In this document: in pieces, positions 46,324 through 59,600 of the stretch
How the letters are laid out: each line of letters starts with the position of its first letter
Numbering within the stretch: position 1 is the first letter of the stretch
DNA from: Uranotaenia lowii
Lineage: Eukaryota > Arthropoda > Insecta > Diptera > Culicidae
Length of the DNA stretch: 64,000 bases
Direction of reading: 5' to 3'
NCBI RefSeq assembly: GCF_029784155.1
Contig: NC_073693.1
Location: 146,508,843-146,572,842, forward strand
Translations under genes and position numbers: made by a program
Notes under the pieces: model-generated
The model's database searches: none
The model's input: only the letters and a program-made list of their open reading frames with translations
What the model was told of the DNA's origin: nothing

Positions 46324-47237
46324 GGGGAGGAGCGGGCTATATGCGCCTATTAAGCAGAACACTGATTTAATCAAATATCACATCGAATATGAGTACAAAA
46401 ACTATATACACGTGTGCAGGCATCTGTTTTCTATACAATGGAGTAATTTTTATGTTAAAATTTTCTTCCGTTTCCAAGAAAACGATTTTATTGTAAGTGT
46501 TGTCTAAAATGCCGAACCTCAAACCGCGCGGGCTAAATGCGCCTATTTATGATTTGAACAAAATTTCTGTTTTTAGGCAATATTTCCGTATAATTTCATT
46601 GAAACTGCTAGAAAGTAATAATTTCCGTACGACAAAGCTGAAGTTTTATAAAAATCTATGTATATTATAATTTTATGGAACAAAACAAAAGTTAGGGTTG
46701 CCATACTATGGAGGCAGTTTATCCATGAGAAAAACTTTATCAAATCTGTTTTTAGATCTTCAATTCTCTTTTAAGATGTTATTCAGAGCTTAGATTTGAA
46801 GGTTCAATGATAAAAATCATTTATTTATTCTATTTAACCTGTTATTTTAGGATGGAGGCATTTTACAAACATGATGGGGGCATACAAAAACACTCTATAA
46901 TCCCACTATATAATCATTATTGAACCTCCACAAAAGCTGAAATATGTTTAATTCCTTAAGTTCATTTAAGTAAGAAACGAAAACCATCCTAGTTTATGTT
47001 TTAGGCTTCTTCACGTATAATTTTTAAAAGTCGAAATATTACATCAAAATGTACCAAAACTTTGTATGATTTTTTAAATTTTTTTGAGCGTGTAAATTCA
47101 TAAAATTCTTTCTTGCCCTATGTTCTAAGCGTATCACCCTCAAAATGCATTGGTTAGATAAGCTGTCTAGTCAGCCATTTCATCAAACAGCCGTAGGGCC
47201 ATTTAACCCGATAGGCCCATTTAGGAAACCTTTCCCC
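46324..47237. mobile_element. MITE with GGGGA ends and TA duplication
   Basis: Left GGGGAGGAGCGGGCTATATG, right inverted GGGGAAAGGTTTCCTAAATG, then GGGCC in both. TA at 46322-46323 and 47238-47239. 914 bp, AT-rich, no coding frame. Single copy in this window. Confidence 0.7.
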
Positions 47238-47239
47238 TA

Positions 47240-47800
47240 TTGAAACTGCTTTGCTTAAAACTAAGCTGGCAACTGTTTTCTCAAAGTTTTCTTCCTACTC
47301 GCTGACCAACAAAATTTCCTGGTTGGGGTTATTTAAATATTAGGGCCACAACGTTTGTGCCGGTGTCGCTGGGTTTGATGAATATCTAGGCTAAATCTCG
47401 AAAATGTATAGATTTGTTTTCAGAATGCAGTTCACAGACATGTACTTATATCTCGACTTTTGACTTGAAAGTATATGTTTTACGAGAAACAATAAATCGT
47501 AGCAAAAACTTTTAAAACATCCAATTTAATTTCTTTCAGAACGTTCTTAAAATGTAAGATAACTTTTTGAAATATTTTAAAAACGTTGGTATTCATTAAC
47601 TTTTGTAAATGGTTGAGTTAATTTTTTAAGTGCATTTTTATGTCATGTAGAAAAACAATAAAACAATCAATACATTATTTATGATTTTACACAACTTATT
47701 GAATGACCTAAAATCTCGGAAACATTAAAAAAATAATTCCCTTCCAATTGCACTACAAGTTTGAGCCATATTATCTCATTCAAACCCTTGAATAAACTAG
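47240..47800. other. AT-rich spacer, no gene
   Basis: No supported frame or repeat. Confidence 0.35.
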
Positions 47801-48900
47801 GGATAGAACCGATGTAGACATCCACGGGGAACAAAACACAACATCTTTGATTCTAAACCTTCACCATTGCCATTTCGAAACGAGAAAAAAAATACACCAA
47901 CGATAACAGCAACGACAACGTCAGGTGTTGTGGAACATAGAATGCTCACCTTCAATGCGGAATAAGAAGTAGGAATAAAAATCCTATCCACTGAACGACC
48001 TACCGTCAATCCACACCAACACATGATTTTCCGACCACCCACCCATCTATCCACCTTTAGCCTCCCCCCACCCCCTTCTTTTAAGGCACCCGGTTCCGAG
48101 CCGCCGCCGCTCAGCTTCTTGAGAAGGAAAAACTAGATTCTTCGGTGGTATGCGATTTTCCAACCAAAGAGTAAGGCCAACGAAAAGGCAGAAGAACGCG
48201 AACGTTGGTGGTTTTTCTTTTGCCGAAGTGGATGGAAGTGTGGCGACGATGATGATGAGCAGCGAGTTTTCCCGCTATAGCTCAGGAGAAGAGAAGACAG
48301 AAGAGGAGAAGAACGGGTGTTGAATTGGGGGAGGGTGACCTCACGTTTCTAGGAAGAAGCATTAATGTGGAGCAGAAGGCTCATTCAGATTTCCGTTTCT
48401 GCAGTCTCTGTTATTCAACGCACAGGAATCGGAGAGGATGAGTGCAAGAGAGTGTGAAAATAATAGAGCAATATTCGGAAGAGACCTGATTTTCGGTTTT
48501 ATGTGACTATATTATTCGAGTGCTGATGTAGTTGGAAAAACGGACGGAAATCTGTGACTTTCCCAAGAGAGGGAGCCAGATTGAGTGGAAAACGGCGAGT
48601 GCCTGTGAGTGAACGAGTGAAAGAGCGCATCCTTTCTGGTGATCCTTTGAGAGGCTGAGAGTAGGTGAAGAGATTTTGAGAGCTGGTAAGGTCGCTCGGA
48701 AACTGTTCAGGGATTTTTGACAACTCCGAACGACCCCAAATTGTTATGCTAACTGTAAAATCCTCATAAAGGGTATGCTGCTCTAATGAACTCATTTTGC
48801 ACCGAACAGTCAACTTTTGCAACATGGGCGACGACGTTTTGTGTACAATGGACAGCTTTCTGTTGCTTATTATGGAATGCTAAGCAATGATAGCGGCTTG
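47801..48900. other. GC-richer single-copy island, possible 5' exon
   Basis: Composition resembles the 19-21.7 kb region: GA-rich with GAGAGTG, GAGAAGAG and similar motifs. A short ATG frame at 48823 (MGDDVLCTMDSFLLLIMEC, good ATG context) ends after 19 codons. It could be 5' UTR or an alternative first exon of a host gene, but nothing proves transcription. Confidence 0.35.
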
Positions 48901-49984
48901 AAACCTATCATTCCCAGTAGATACTAACAGTGGAATGCCTTGTTAATCAAAATCCCATACTCTTATGCAAATTTCACGTCTTTTTCGCAGCTGAAAATAA
49001 TCGTCTAGAACTAGGATGAAGAGATTAATTTGAACAAAAGTTTTTCGGTTCTGTTTTTGACAAAACGCTGCCGCTACTATTGGGTGAAAAATGCCTAAAT
49101 TCTTCTAATGACATCAATGGACCAAACGATTAAAAGTTTCTAAGCACATTCTTTGTATTCATTGACGAAAGTTAGCCACGTTGATTCGAATTCTTTTTTT
49201 AACCAACTTCATAGGAATGAATTTTAAATCAATCAAATGTTTTTTTTTGTTTTAGCTTAGCTAAACTTGATTGATTACTCACATCCACCTTTAGTCATTG
49301 AACTCGAAACTATATTTAAAATTATGTCGAAATGTACGAAAGATTGATACTCATTGAAATTAAAGCATGGATCATCTGAATTCTGGACGCATTAAAAAGG
49401 GTCTATCTCAGAGCTATTTGAACGAAATTAAAGATGTTTCACATCGCCAGTGGTTGCTACTCCTTGATTGATCGAGGCCATCAATTTTGTAAAAAGGTCA
49501 AAATAATTATTCTTGGAACTATAAGCTCATTCTTAATGTACAGAACTGATGCTCTCCCTTTGAACATCAATTACGGCGCCAGCCACGTCCTAGTACTCAA
49601 TATTTCGATAGTTAGGAAAAATAGAGAAAGAGATGAAAGACATAAATTTGTGCCTCAGGACCAAGGTTACCTCTGCCTTCTAGCCAAAAAAAAATGTTTA
49701 GGAATGTGGGAAAAAGGTTATGATCAGGAAACACTTTTGACAAGTGTGTGGATATTTCTACTCTAACTTTTGACTTAATTTAAATGATTATAAGAATCTA
49801 ATAAGGAACGAGGTCATAATCAAATTTCAGCTTGTGGGAAGGTTACGTAGTAGGGCAATCACTTTGGAAAGTGCACTTCGATTCTAGGCTCTAGTTTCCT
49901 CCATGTTGATATTCAAATAAAAAGGATTTTAAAATGTAAATGAACCTACTCCATTATTTTGCAATTCAAAGGTCAAAACATATG
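48901..49984. other. No recognised feature
   Basis: One 110-codon plus-strand frame (49434-49766) has no domain and ordinary AT-rich composition; not supported as a gene. Confidence 0.35.
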
Positions 49985-49986
49985 TA

Positions 49987-50865
49987 AGGGGGAATGGGGT
50001 ATCGTGGGCCACTTTTAATACCTCAGATGTGTGTTGAGATGAAAATCTCAAACCAACTGTCATCGTCGTCGCTTTGCGTGAGCATATATTCCTATATGTA
50101 GTTGACTGAAATATGCATCATATGCTTCTTTTATTTATCAAGCTAAAAAAAAGGTAGAAAAATTTACTTACATAATTAAAAAAACACCCGCTAATTGCAT
50201 CGATGGGGAACCCAAAGTGCAAAACAAAAATATGCTCATACGCTTATGATCTTAGTTTTGTCATGATCTTTCACGTGGAAAAGGAATTTTTGATGAAACA
50301 TCAATAAGTCACACAATCGCAACCAATTTGCAAATCCTAGCTTGTGGGGAATCGTGGGACACACATCTTGAATCACCTATATTTTTACGTTTTTATACAC
50401 ATTCAGAACTTAAAATACATTTTTCCTATCTGTAAAGATTTCTTATGCCAAATGATGAGTTATAAAAAATATTTTGTCCATCCTATTACAAGAAATTTTG
50501 CCAAAACGTTCGCGAGCCAGGTTTTGGAATCTATGCGATCATACACAGCTCTCTTTTTTATTTCATCATTTGAAATTGCTTTAAAATAACGATATGAATA
50601 AGGAAATCACAGTTTTGGGTCAACTCGTAAACTTTACATGTTATTTGGTCAATTTGGATTTGATGGCCCACGATTCCCCACCATTTTTCAAAATCCAAAA
50701 AATATTGCTTTTTTTCAAACAGTCAGATTTGAGGAAAATAACTTTTTATAAATTTTTAAAAAAATACCTTATGATACCTTGAAAATGTAAAAAACCATAC
50801 CATATTTTATTTTCATTTTATCTTTTATAATAAAGAAGATATGGAACAACGAAAAAAAGTGGCCC
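49987..50865. mobile_element. GGGGAGAGTGGGG MITE, copy 2, truncated
   Basis: Reverse complement of 42560-43448 along most of its length (for example TGGTTTGAGATTTTCATC-type sequence near both ends, and CATACGCTTATGATCTTAGT inside). The left end is intact (AGGGGGAATGGGGTATCGTG after TA). The right end stops at GTGGCCC, about 18 bases short, where RTE sequence begins. Confidence 0.8.
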
Positions 50866-53190
50866 GGATCCGCAGGCCAGCATGTACTTCGTCTTGGACG
50901 TATTAATCATCAACCTAATCCTTCCTGCTTCGCGTTTCAGTTTGCGGTAGATCTCCTCCACCGCCGCAGATGATCTGCCGACTATATCAATGTCATCGGC
51001 AAAGCAGATAAGTTGACTGGATCTGTTGAAAATCGTGCCCCGCATTTCGCCCACCGCTCGTCGAATAACACCTTCTAGCGCCACGTTGAACATCATGCAG
51101 GATAGACCATCACCTTGTCGAAGCCCCCTGCGCGATTCGAATGAACTCGACAATTCACCCGAAATCCGTACACAGCACTGCGTTCCATCCATCGTCGCCT
51201 TGATCAGTCTGATTAGCTTCCCGGAAAAGCCGTTCTCGTCCATGATTTTCCATAGCTCGTTACGGTCGATCGTGTCGTATGCGGCTTTGAAGTCGATGAA
51301 TAGATGATGCGTAGGGACTTGGTGTTCACGGCATTTTTGGAGGATTTGCCGTAATGTGAATATCTGGTCCGTCGTAGACCGTCCCTCCATGAAGCCGGCC
51401 TGATGACTTCCCACGAATCTGTTTGCTTGTGGCGTGAGGCGGCGGAGTAGGATTCGGGACAACACTTTGTATGCGGCATTGAGGACAGTGATCGCTCGGT
51501 AGTTCTCACAGTCCAATTTGTCGCCCTTCTTGTAGATGGGGTATATTACCCCTTCCTTCCACTCCTCCGGTAGCTGTTCTATGTCCCAGATCCGGATTAT
51601 CAACCGGTGTAGGCAATCGGCCAACCTGTCCGGGCCCATTTTGATGAGTTCAGCTGCGATGCCATCCTTCCCAGCCGACTTGTTTCTATTCAGCTGGCGA
51701 ATGGTTTCCTTAACTTCACTCATCGTTGGGAGTGGCTCCTCTTCGTCGTTGGCTACGCCGGCGATGTACCTTCCCCCACCGTCTTGATCTCCTGTATGTG
51801 CGCCGTTCAGGTGTTCATCGAAGTGCTGCTTCCACCTTTTGATCACCTCACGATTGTCCGTCAGGATACCCCCGTCCTTATCCCGGCACATTTCGGCTTG
51901 CGGCACGAAGCCTTTGCGGGATGCGTTGAGTTTCTGATAGAACTTTCGTGTTTCTTGGGAACGATGCAGCTGCTCCAGCTCCTCGAGCTCCTCCTCCTCC
52001 AGGCGGCGCTTTTTCTCCTGGAAAAGTCGGACTCGCTGCCTCTTCCGCTGTCGGTGATTTTCCACATTTCGACGGGTGCCTCTTTGCACTACTGCCGCCC
52101 GCGCGGCATTCTCTTCGTCCATCACCCTCCTACACTCCTCGTCGAACCAGTCGTTCCGTCGAGATCGCTCCACATAACCGATGACGTTCTCCGCAGCACT
52201 GTTGATGGCTGTTTTGATGGTATCCCAACAGTCCTCGAGAGGGGCTTCGTCAAGCTCGCCCTCTGCCGGCAGCGCTGCTTCGACCGATTGCGCGTAGTCT
52301 GCCGCGACCTCAGGTTGCTTCAGTCGCGCGATATTTAACCGAGGCGGGCGCCGGTTTCGCGTGTTGTTCACTACGGAGAGTTTTGGGCGCATCTTCACCA
52401 TCACCAGATAATGGTCCGACTCGATGTTGGCGCCCCGACAGGATCTGACGTCGATGATGTCTGAGAAGTGCCGGCTGTCGATCAAAACGTGGTCGATCTG
52501 TGATTGAGTTTGGTACGGTGATCTCCAGGTGTACTTGTGTGGGAGGCGGTGCTGAAAAAAGGTACTACGTACGGCCATTCGTTTGGAGGCGGCGAAATCA
52601 ATGAGTCTGAGGCCGTTTTCGTTGGTCAGCTGGTGCGCGCTGAACCTTCCAATTGTCGGTTTAAATTCCTCCTCCTGGCCGACCTGAGCATTGAAATCCC
52701 CGATGACGATCTTGATATCATGTTTTGGGCAACGGTCGTATTCACGCTCCAGCTGCGCGTAGAATTCGTCTTTGTCGTCACCGGTACTTCCGAGGTGAGG
52801 GCTGTGCACGTTGATGATGCTGATGTTGAAGAACCGGCCCTTGATTCTCAACCGGCACATTCGTGAGTTGATCGGCCACCACCCGATCACGCGCTTTTGC
52901 ATCTTTCCCATCACTATAAAAGCTGTTCCAAGCTCGTGTGTGTTGCCGCAGCTCTGGTAGATGGCACGACCATCTGGATACGTTCGTACCGTGGAGCCCT
53001 TCCAGCATACCTCCTGCAGCGCTACGATGTCGAATTTGCGGCTCTTCAATTCGTTGGAGAGCACGTGGGTACTGCCCACAAAATTTAGAGATCGGCAGTT
53101 CCATGTTCCAAGTTTCCAATCGCTAGTCCCTTTTCGTCGCGTGGGTCGTTGCCGATTTCCATCCGAAATTTGTTGTTCGTTATTCGTTGC
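50866..53190 (-). pseudogene. RTE pol: endonuclease-reverse transcriptase, C terminus lost
   Basis: Open from 53190 (after TAA at 53191-53193) with no ATG before the conserved start KLGTWNCRSLNF (about 53120); the true start is unclear, the first internal start candidate being GTG at 53079. The endonuclease shows LQEVCWKGS, IVIGDFNAQVG, QIDHVLID and SDHYLV. A Glu/Arg-rich linker follows. The reverse transcriptase has KSAGKDGI, YRAITVLNAAYKVLSRILL, HLFIDFKAAYDTIDR, RRGLRQGDGLSCMMFN and the catalytic FADD. The frame is free of stops for over 750 codons, so the copy is young, but the sequence departs at YMLACGS into the adjacent MITE, removing the C-terminal domain and 3' UTR needed for priming. 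5' truncation is normal for this class; 3' loss needs a later deletion or recombination. Confidence 0.88.
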
Positions 53191-53540
53191 TTATGTTTTT
53201 TAGTAGTCACAGGCTCGCAAGGCCCGCAGCTAACCCCACTATCTCGCAGGAGGACCGTCGTGATGTTGCTGTTTTGGGTCCCGAACACCACCAGGACGTT
53301 GTTGCACTTCGCACGCCGCCCCTAACATGGAGAACAGACGCGTGCGAAGCCCCCTAACTCATTCTGCATGAGACCAAAGCATCCACCGGGGTTGGGTACC
53401 CGATCTCCGCTAAGGTTGCTCGCACCCCAGCTAGTACCACGGGGAGGTAGAGAATCGGAGTTGCAGACAAGAGGTGATATGACCACTACCCGAAGGTTGG
53501 GTGTATGGGGTCTCGAGTTGCACATTGTCTACTTCACAAG
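50866..53540 (-). mobile_element. RTE-clade non-LTR retrotransposon, 3' part missing
   Basis: A single GC-rich pol frame with AP endonuclease and reverse transcriptase, preceded by about 350 bp of untranslated leader (53190-53540) that contains ACTAGCTGGGGTGCGAGC on the minus strand. The wording of motifs matches RTE elements of the mosquito JAM1 type. Its 3' end, including the C-terminal domain and tail, is missing and replaced by the MITE at 50865. Confidence 0.85.
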
Positions 53541-53699
53541 CCAAATTCAAAACAACAACTTTAATACCGCAGTTTATATTATCAACTATACCTTTTCCTG
53601 TTTTTTTTTTTCAAATTATATTACCGTATCTTGAGCGAGATCAAATTCTGCAGAACAAATAACACAATTTGTTATAAATTAGAATCACTCGTTCAAGAA

Positions 53700-54800
53700 A
53701 TCGAACTCAGCCTGTAATGACATCACCATCTACTTAAAGCAGCCCTGACACTTGTCAAGTTGTCAAAAACAAGAAGCAGCATTTCCGCTTAGTCACTTTC
53801 ATTTCTCGTGTTCTATGATCGAGTCTATGATCGACATCTTGCATGCAGATTGTCGTAAAACCAATTAGTCAATCCGATCCTAAGCAACTTCTCTGCATGA
53901 TTAGAGAAATTCGGATCCGCGCAAACAAAGTGATTCCTGTGTTAAAGGTAATCGAATGAAATCAATCATATGTGATGGAAAATAATCATACGAATAACCC
54001 CAACCTTAACGAAGGTCGATACGGCGCGTTGAACGTGCTACCACATCCGGAACCAACCATCCAAGGCGAGTGGAGGCATGCCAGAAGCATGCAATAGGAC
54101 GATAACGAAACAGCTAGGACACGGGTTAAGAATCTCTCCTCACTCAAGCCCCAAAGTGCATGATCGGGATCGAACCTAGGTAGAGTTGACACATGAGAAT
54201 AAGGGTAGGATCTATTCTGTAATAATTGAGCTTAGCCTAAATCAAACAATTCACACGCAGGCGAACATACTTCGATAAAGCGATTTCCGCGAACGGTCCA
54301 ATATCCGCTTGGTGCGACCGAAAGGCTGCTTAGCAAAGTAACGAGATAAGAAAGGTAAAATTCTCATATTCGTTCAGAGTAAGCTCAACCTAATCATAGA
54401 ACTGTCGTGCAGGCAACCAGAGTTCGAAGAGGCATTCGAAAGGAGAACTCACATGCTGTTCAGCTGGATTTGATAAGCAAAATAAGGAATTAAGATAGGT
54501 AAACTTATTACGTTATTTCATGATCGAGCTCATCCTAATTAGAAAACCTACCACACAGGCGTACAACGTTCGCTAAAACAATTCCAATTGGATTTTGCCC
54601 TGCCTCACCCAATTGGATCTGGAAAGGAAACGTAAACAAGCCCTCACTGAAGGTAACGTAATCGAGTCATTCATGAAACCACATAAACATAACACATGTT
54701 GTCTCCAGGGCTTTCGTGTAGGTCCAATCTTGCATCGGTGACGGAGTGGTCGTAGAATCGAACTGATCAAATCGGCTCACACACATTGGAACCTCCAAGT
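53700..54800 (+). repeat. Diverged repeats of about 150 bp
   Basis: Related phrases recur near 54226 (GAGCTTAGCCTAAATCAAAC...CGCAGGCGAACATACTTCG), 54386 (AAGCTCAACCTAATCATAGAAC...GCAGGCAACCAGAGTTCG) and 54526 (GAGCTCATCCTAATTAGAAAAC...CAGGCGTACAACGTTCG), perhaps also at 53703. High divergence; function unknown. Confidence 0.4.
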
Positions 54801-54809
54801 GAACATTTA

Positions 54810-55377
54810 GGCTGATGTCATGCTGAAGCAACTAGCAACGCAACGCAACGCAACGTTCCAATAAGATTGCGTTGCAACGCATTGGTATGTCATGCTGGCG
54901 CGACCTGTGACTTTGAAATTCCCTACAAATCAAAACTTCTCTACATCTAATAATGCTTTGAATCGTCTCCTTTCTTTCGGGAGCCATCAAAAACTCATCA
55001 AATCACGACCCGGATTGCAAGAATGCCAAAATTTGAACCGACAAAATTCCTTGTTTTTTTGCGGGAACTAAGAATTCATGAAAATTTTCTCGCCGATTAA
55101 GATATTTTTTAGTTTATTATCACAAGTTCGGACAGATCTTCGTACTATTGTGCTTAAAACCCGGGATCACTGCTTCAAATCGAGAAAAAACAATATTCCT
55201 ATTGGATTTACTACTAGTCGCGCTACAAAACACATTGGCATCAGATTGGTCGCGCTATACAAAGCGACCAGTATGACAGGTCTGCGCGATTTCCATGGAG
55301 ATCAAATGAGAGCTGGTTAGTCGTGTGAACGTTGCGTTGTAGGTCGCGTTGCTAGTTGCTTCAGCATGACATCAGCC
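54810..55377. mobile_element. PIF/Harbinger-like MITE, TTA duplication
   Basis: Ends GGCTGATGTCATGCTGAAGC and its inverse, extending about 40 bases through AACTAGCAACGC, flanked by TTA at 54807-54809 and 55378-55380. The 3-bp TWA duplication is typical of PIF/Harbinger. 568 bp, no transposase. Confidence 0.85.
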
Positions 55378-55380
55378 TTA

Positions 55381-56216
55381 GGCTGGTGTGCGCGCAGAGC
55401 TCGGATCACGAATCCGACAAACTGGATGAATGTTCATCAAGGTGTGCGTGCAGCAGTGTAGCTATCAGCTCAAACGGATAGAGCTCAGTTTCACGGGAAC
55501 TCCCATCGCCGCGGGAGGACTGCGCCGCATTATCGTCAACGAAAGTCTACGTGTCCGAATGAGTTATCTGCGCGGTAACGCGTGTGTGAGCACACCAACG
55601 TGCTGAAGAATCCAGTTAAATCCTAATGGCCCTCAAAGGGGTGCTTCAGTGATGCAAAGCGACGTGGGTGAATGATCATTCCCCGTCAATAGTGTGCATG
55701 TGTGTGAAAGAAAAGCAGCTATACATTTGAAAGCTGGCATCGTAGAAGTTTATGTTCATTGCCCAAATATTAGTGTTTGTGAGAGGAAGAAGATTGCTCA
55801 CACGTCCGGACGGTGTAATCCCCGTGGTTTATTTTCATTAGCCGTCAGTGGTGTACGTGAGAGAAAGAAGATTATGCACGCACCCGGACGGTGTAATCGC
55901 CGTTGTTTGTTTTGGTTCGTCCTTCTTTGAATCATACCTAAGTAGGACCGAATCTAGAAGGGCATCAGCTGATTGAGGCGATACAATCGTGACCGGATCA
56001 TCAGACGGCGTACTGAGAGCAGAGGCGGCAGTAGGTAGCAGAAGGCAAAGGTAATGATGGAAAAATTTGATTAATCTATCTCTGCAAGGGAATATTCAAT
56101 TGGAAATCCTTGCAATTGTGTCAACAATATTATTTGTTATGATCGTTTATAAAAAAAAGTATTGACGTGTAAAATGCTATTTCAAACTATTCATGTCTTT
56201 CGATTATTGCTATGAA
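55381..56216. other. GC-richer spacer, no gene
   Basis: Contains two related segments (GTGTTTGTGAGAGGAAGAAG near 55771; GTGTACGTGAGAGAAAGAAG near 55851, each followed by a CCGGACGGTGTAATC phrase), about 80 bases apart: a short tandem duplication. Confidence 0.45.
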
Positions 56217-56219
56217 TAA

Positions 56220-56605
56220 GGCTGGAACAAATATCAATTTCTTCTTTTGTCACCCCCCCCTTCGAAATTTTCAAAAACCTGAAGGGGGAAATAAATAAAG
56301 TTTTAAGTAATTTATGGTTATTCCAATCAAAAATTGCAATATCTGAAAGTTTACAATGCTAAAAATTAAATTTAAGAAGATGGGAGTTATTTCACCTTTT
56401 GTTTTCTCGATTTCATTGAATTATTCGATAAAAAATTACTAGATTTATAGGTTTTGTGCAACAATATAATATGAAATTTTGTTGCATACAAGCTTCCGTG
56501 CAATTTATTCCAATTTATTTGTTTTTCGCATTATTTTTTATTGTCCCCCCCTTGCGATGTTCGAACTCCGAGTGACAAAAGAAGGATTTGAAATTTGTTC
56601 CGGCC
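56220..56605. mobile_element. PIF/Harbinger-like MITE, TAA duplication
   Basis: Left GGCTGGAACAAATATCAATT, right inverted GGCCGGAACAAATTTCAAAT, then CTTCTTTTGTCAC in both; TAA at 56217-56219 and 56606-56608. 386 bp. Confidence 0.82.
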
Positions 56606-56609
56606 TAAT

Positions 56610-59600
56610 ATACGATAACCGTAACGTATCTAAACGGTAGATCAAATTATTGAGAGTTGGATATTCTTTGAATGAAACAGTCATGCGATAAAGATAGGGT
56701 GGAAAAATAATAATATAAGTATACGAGTGCAATTGTGGTCAGCAACAATTACAGTATCTACTTTTGTCAACTGTTGATTAAATTTAAAAAAAAATCCTGT
56801 TTATTAAAAAAATTAACATGGATTTGTTCTAGTATTTCGTGAAATTGTCCTGCAAGGTCTTTTATAAAATCCACTTGAACAAGAAACATATTGTTCTTGT
56901 TGAAGGGATGAATGACAGCTTGTTGTTAAATTCCTGGAAAAAACATATTGTTCAACATCATAAGCACTTCACTTTTGACCTAAACACTTTATTTAAAGCA
57001 CCTGAACATCGACTTCTGAGAACCTTGTATATTTTAAAAATTTTAATGTAAAAACCATTGAATGTTATTGTTAAATTCTCTTAGCTTGCCTCATAATTTA
57101 AAAAACACGAAAATACTTCTATAATGATTCAGCTTATGAATGATTTGAACAAATAGTTTAAGTAATTAATGCTCATTTAAAATCAACTCTTTGAGCAGTT
57201 ATTCGAGTATTTGAAATCTTTTCAAAATGTATCTGTAAGTATGTAAAATTGAAGTAGCTTTTTTATATGGAGAATGAATGAAAATAATTCAAATTTCTAA
57301 CATAATCGAATATTAATAAGTAAAAAAGAAGAAATAATTTCTTTAATAATTGTTAATGTTTCTTAAAATTGCTATATGTTTACATATTTTGAGATATGTA
57401 AAATCTATGTTTCTTGCTTAACCACACTAAAACACACTATGTTTTACCTTTCCATGGCCTGGTAAGAATAATCATCAGTTATTTTTATTTAAAATCGACG
57501 GAATTTTTTGAATAATTTCGATAATGAATTATTTTTCTTAATATTTTATTTAAACTGAAAAAGTTCTCTTTTACAGTCATTCTTCAGCTTTAACGATATG
57601 TTTCTGTTATTTAACTAGAGCACTTTTCTTCCTTTCAACAATATCTAATAAGGCAAAGTGAATATATTTCTTTAACCACTGACAAACCATTTACCCGACT
57701 GTATTAATGTATTAAATAATAATAAATGTAATGTATTAAATAACCATTTTCCAGACATTTTTTCGTCAATATTAACCATTTCCCAGAAAAATTTTCACCA
57801 GAATCTATCGTTTCCCAGGTGACATTTTTTTTTCTCATAACAGTTTTGCTTGAACAACTCATACATAAAGATATTAAAAAAATGTGTGGGTAAAATATAA
57901 TTATTCAGCTTTGAGTTATTTTACAATAATAGTGTGGTATTTATTTGAATCCTTACTTTCGAAATTGAGTCCTTGAAATGCATTACTTTTTACAAAACTT
58001 CAAATAAAAAATGTTGGATTTCAAAATTTTATTCAAGAAAAAAACTTTTTGTATTTACTTAAATTATCAAATAATATTTTAATTCATTTTAACCACAACA
58101 AATTTAGAAATAAAAATTAGAGATTATAAATCAGAATCTACTCTTGTAACCTCGATTTGAATTAAAGATTATAGTTTAATACTATGTTTTTTCATAACTA
58201 AGCAATTTGAATTTTGGATCATTTCTTCAGTCAGTAAAGCCTTTTTAGACTTAGACGGCGATATCTTTAATATGAAATATAAAAACCAATAAAATACATT
58301 AACAGCTCAATTTTCCCTTGAAGTTAAAGTACGAGTTCTTTGACCAATAAAAATCGACAAAGATAATTTATTTTATAATTAAAATCCTGCTAATATTTTA
58401 ATCTATATAAATCGGTTCAAAAAACAGACCTTCAAAACAAATCCAAATTTTATTTTTTATCTTTGGTTTCTACTTGCTTAATGCTTATGTTTCCAAACTT
58501 TCTTTGAAAAAATATAAACATTAAATATTGAATTCAATTTGTTACAATTATTGATTGAACTTTGTAACTGTGATCACCTGCAATTTCAATCCTTAATGAA
58601 ATTCTCACATTTATATGTTTTTCTTGATTATAAAACTTTAGTTCAAGCTTAATGTTATTTTTTTTAATTAGATTTTTGATTCGATTTTTGAATCTTAGTT
58701 CCAGATAATAATTTCTTGCAATTATGAACCAACAAGCGAAATTTGTATCAAAACCTTGATCTAGAAATCTTTTATTAAGATTATAAATTTTCGGCTTTGC
58801 ATGTGAATTCCTTCTTCAGTTATTTATTTTAAACTCGATTTTTAAATTTAAATAAAACTTGCGAATGATGAAACTGTTTCAGATTTTTCAATTCTAGATG
58901 GTGATCCATGAAATAAGCTTTAGTTCCAATTCTTCAAAAAAAATTCAAAGTTGAAATGTTGTAAAAGTTGTAATTTTAACTTTTTCACATTCCAAAATGA
59001 TGAGTTTCGAATATGGTTGAGGTTTAAAATGCAAAACCAAGAATCGAATAAGGTTATTTTTTTTAAATAATGATGATTCAAACTGGAAATAAAAATTAAA
59101 AAAAAAATGATAATCTTAATGAACATAAGCAAAATTGGAATCATGAAATGCTATCCATAACAATCCTAACTTATGCTTACCAGCTATTTTTCTGCCAATA
59201 TCCGGATCAATTTCAAAATTATTTTATAAAAATACTGAAACTAGAAAACCTATTCTTTATAACAAAACACTAAATCTCTATCAACAAATGAGAAACTTTT
59301 TGAAAATCTGTGGTAATATTGTTGTCCTAGAACAAGATTTCGTGATTATCATTTTAGTTCTAAGTCGAGATTATTACTCTTACTCAGATTATTACTTTTT
59401 ACTCATTTTTTACTCATTTTATTAGTTCACCAAAAATTGATTAACACTTCATTTCATTTTTTTCATTTTTCCATAATACTCATTTAAAACAGTTGAAAGT
59501 GATGTGTACATTAAGAAAAAAAATTAAAATAAAATACAATTTTTCACTTTTTTCATGCATTAATTGTTGCAAATTTATTACTTCATGAAACGAAGGGTTA

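Noticed and set aside
49434..49766. 110-codon plus-strand ORF
   Set aside because: AT-rich spacer, no domain, no support from neighbours.
51784..52338. 184-codon plus-strand ORF over the RTE element
   Set aside because: Antisense shadow of the GC-rich pol frame; no domain.
54150..54185. tRNA T-arm-like GGTTCGATCC on the minus strand
   Set aside because: No matching acceptor, D or anticodon arms at the right spacing; not a tRNA and no clear tRNA-derived SINE body.
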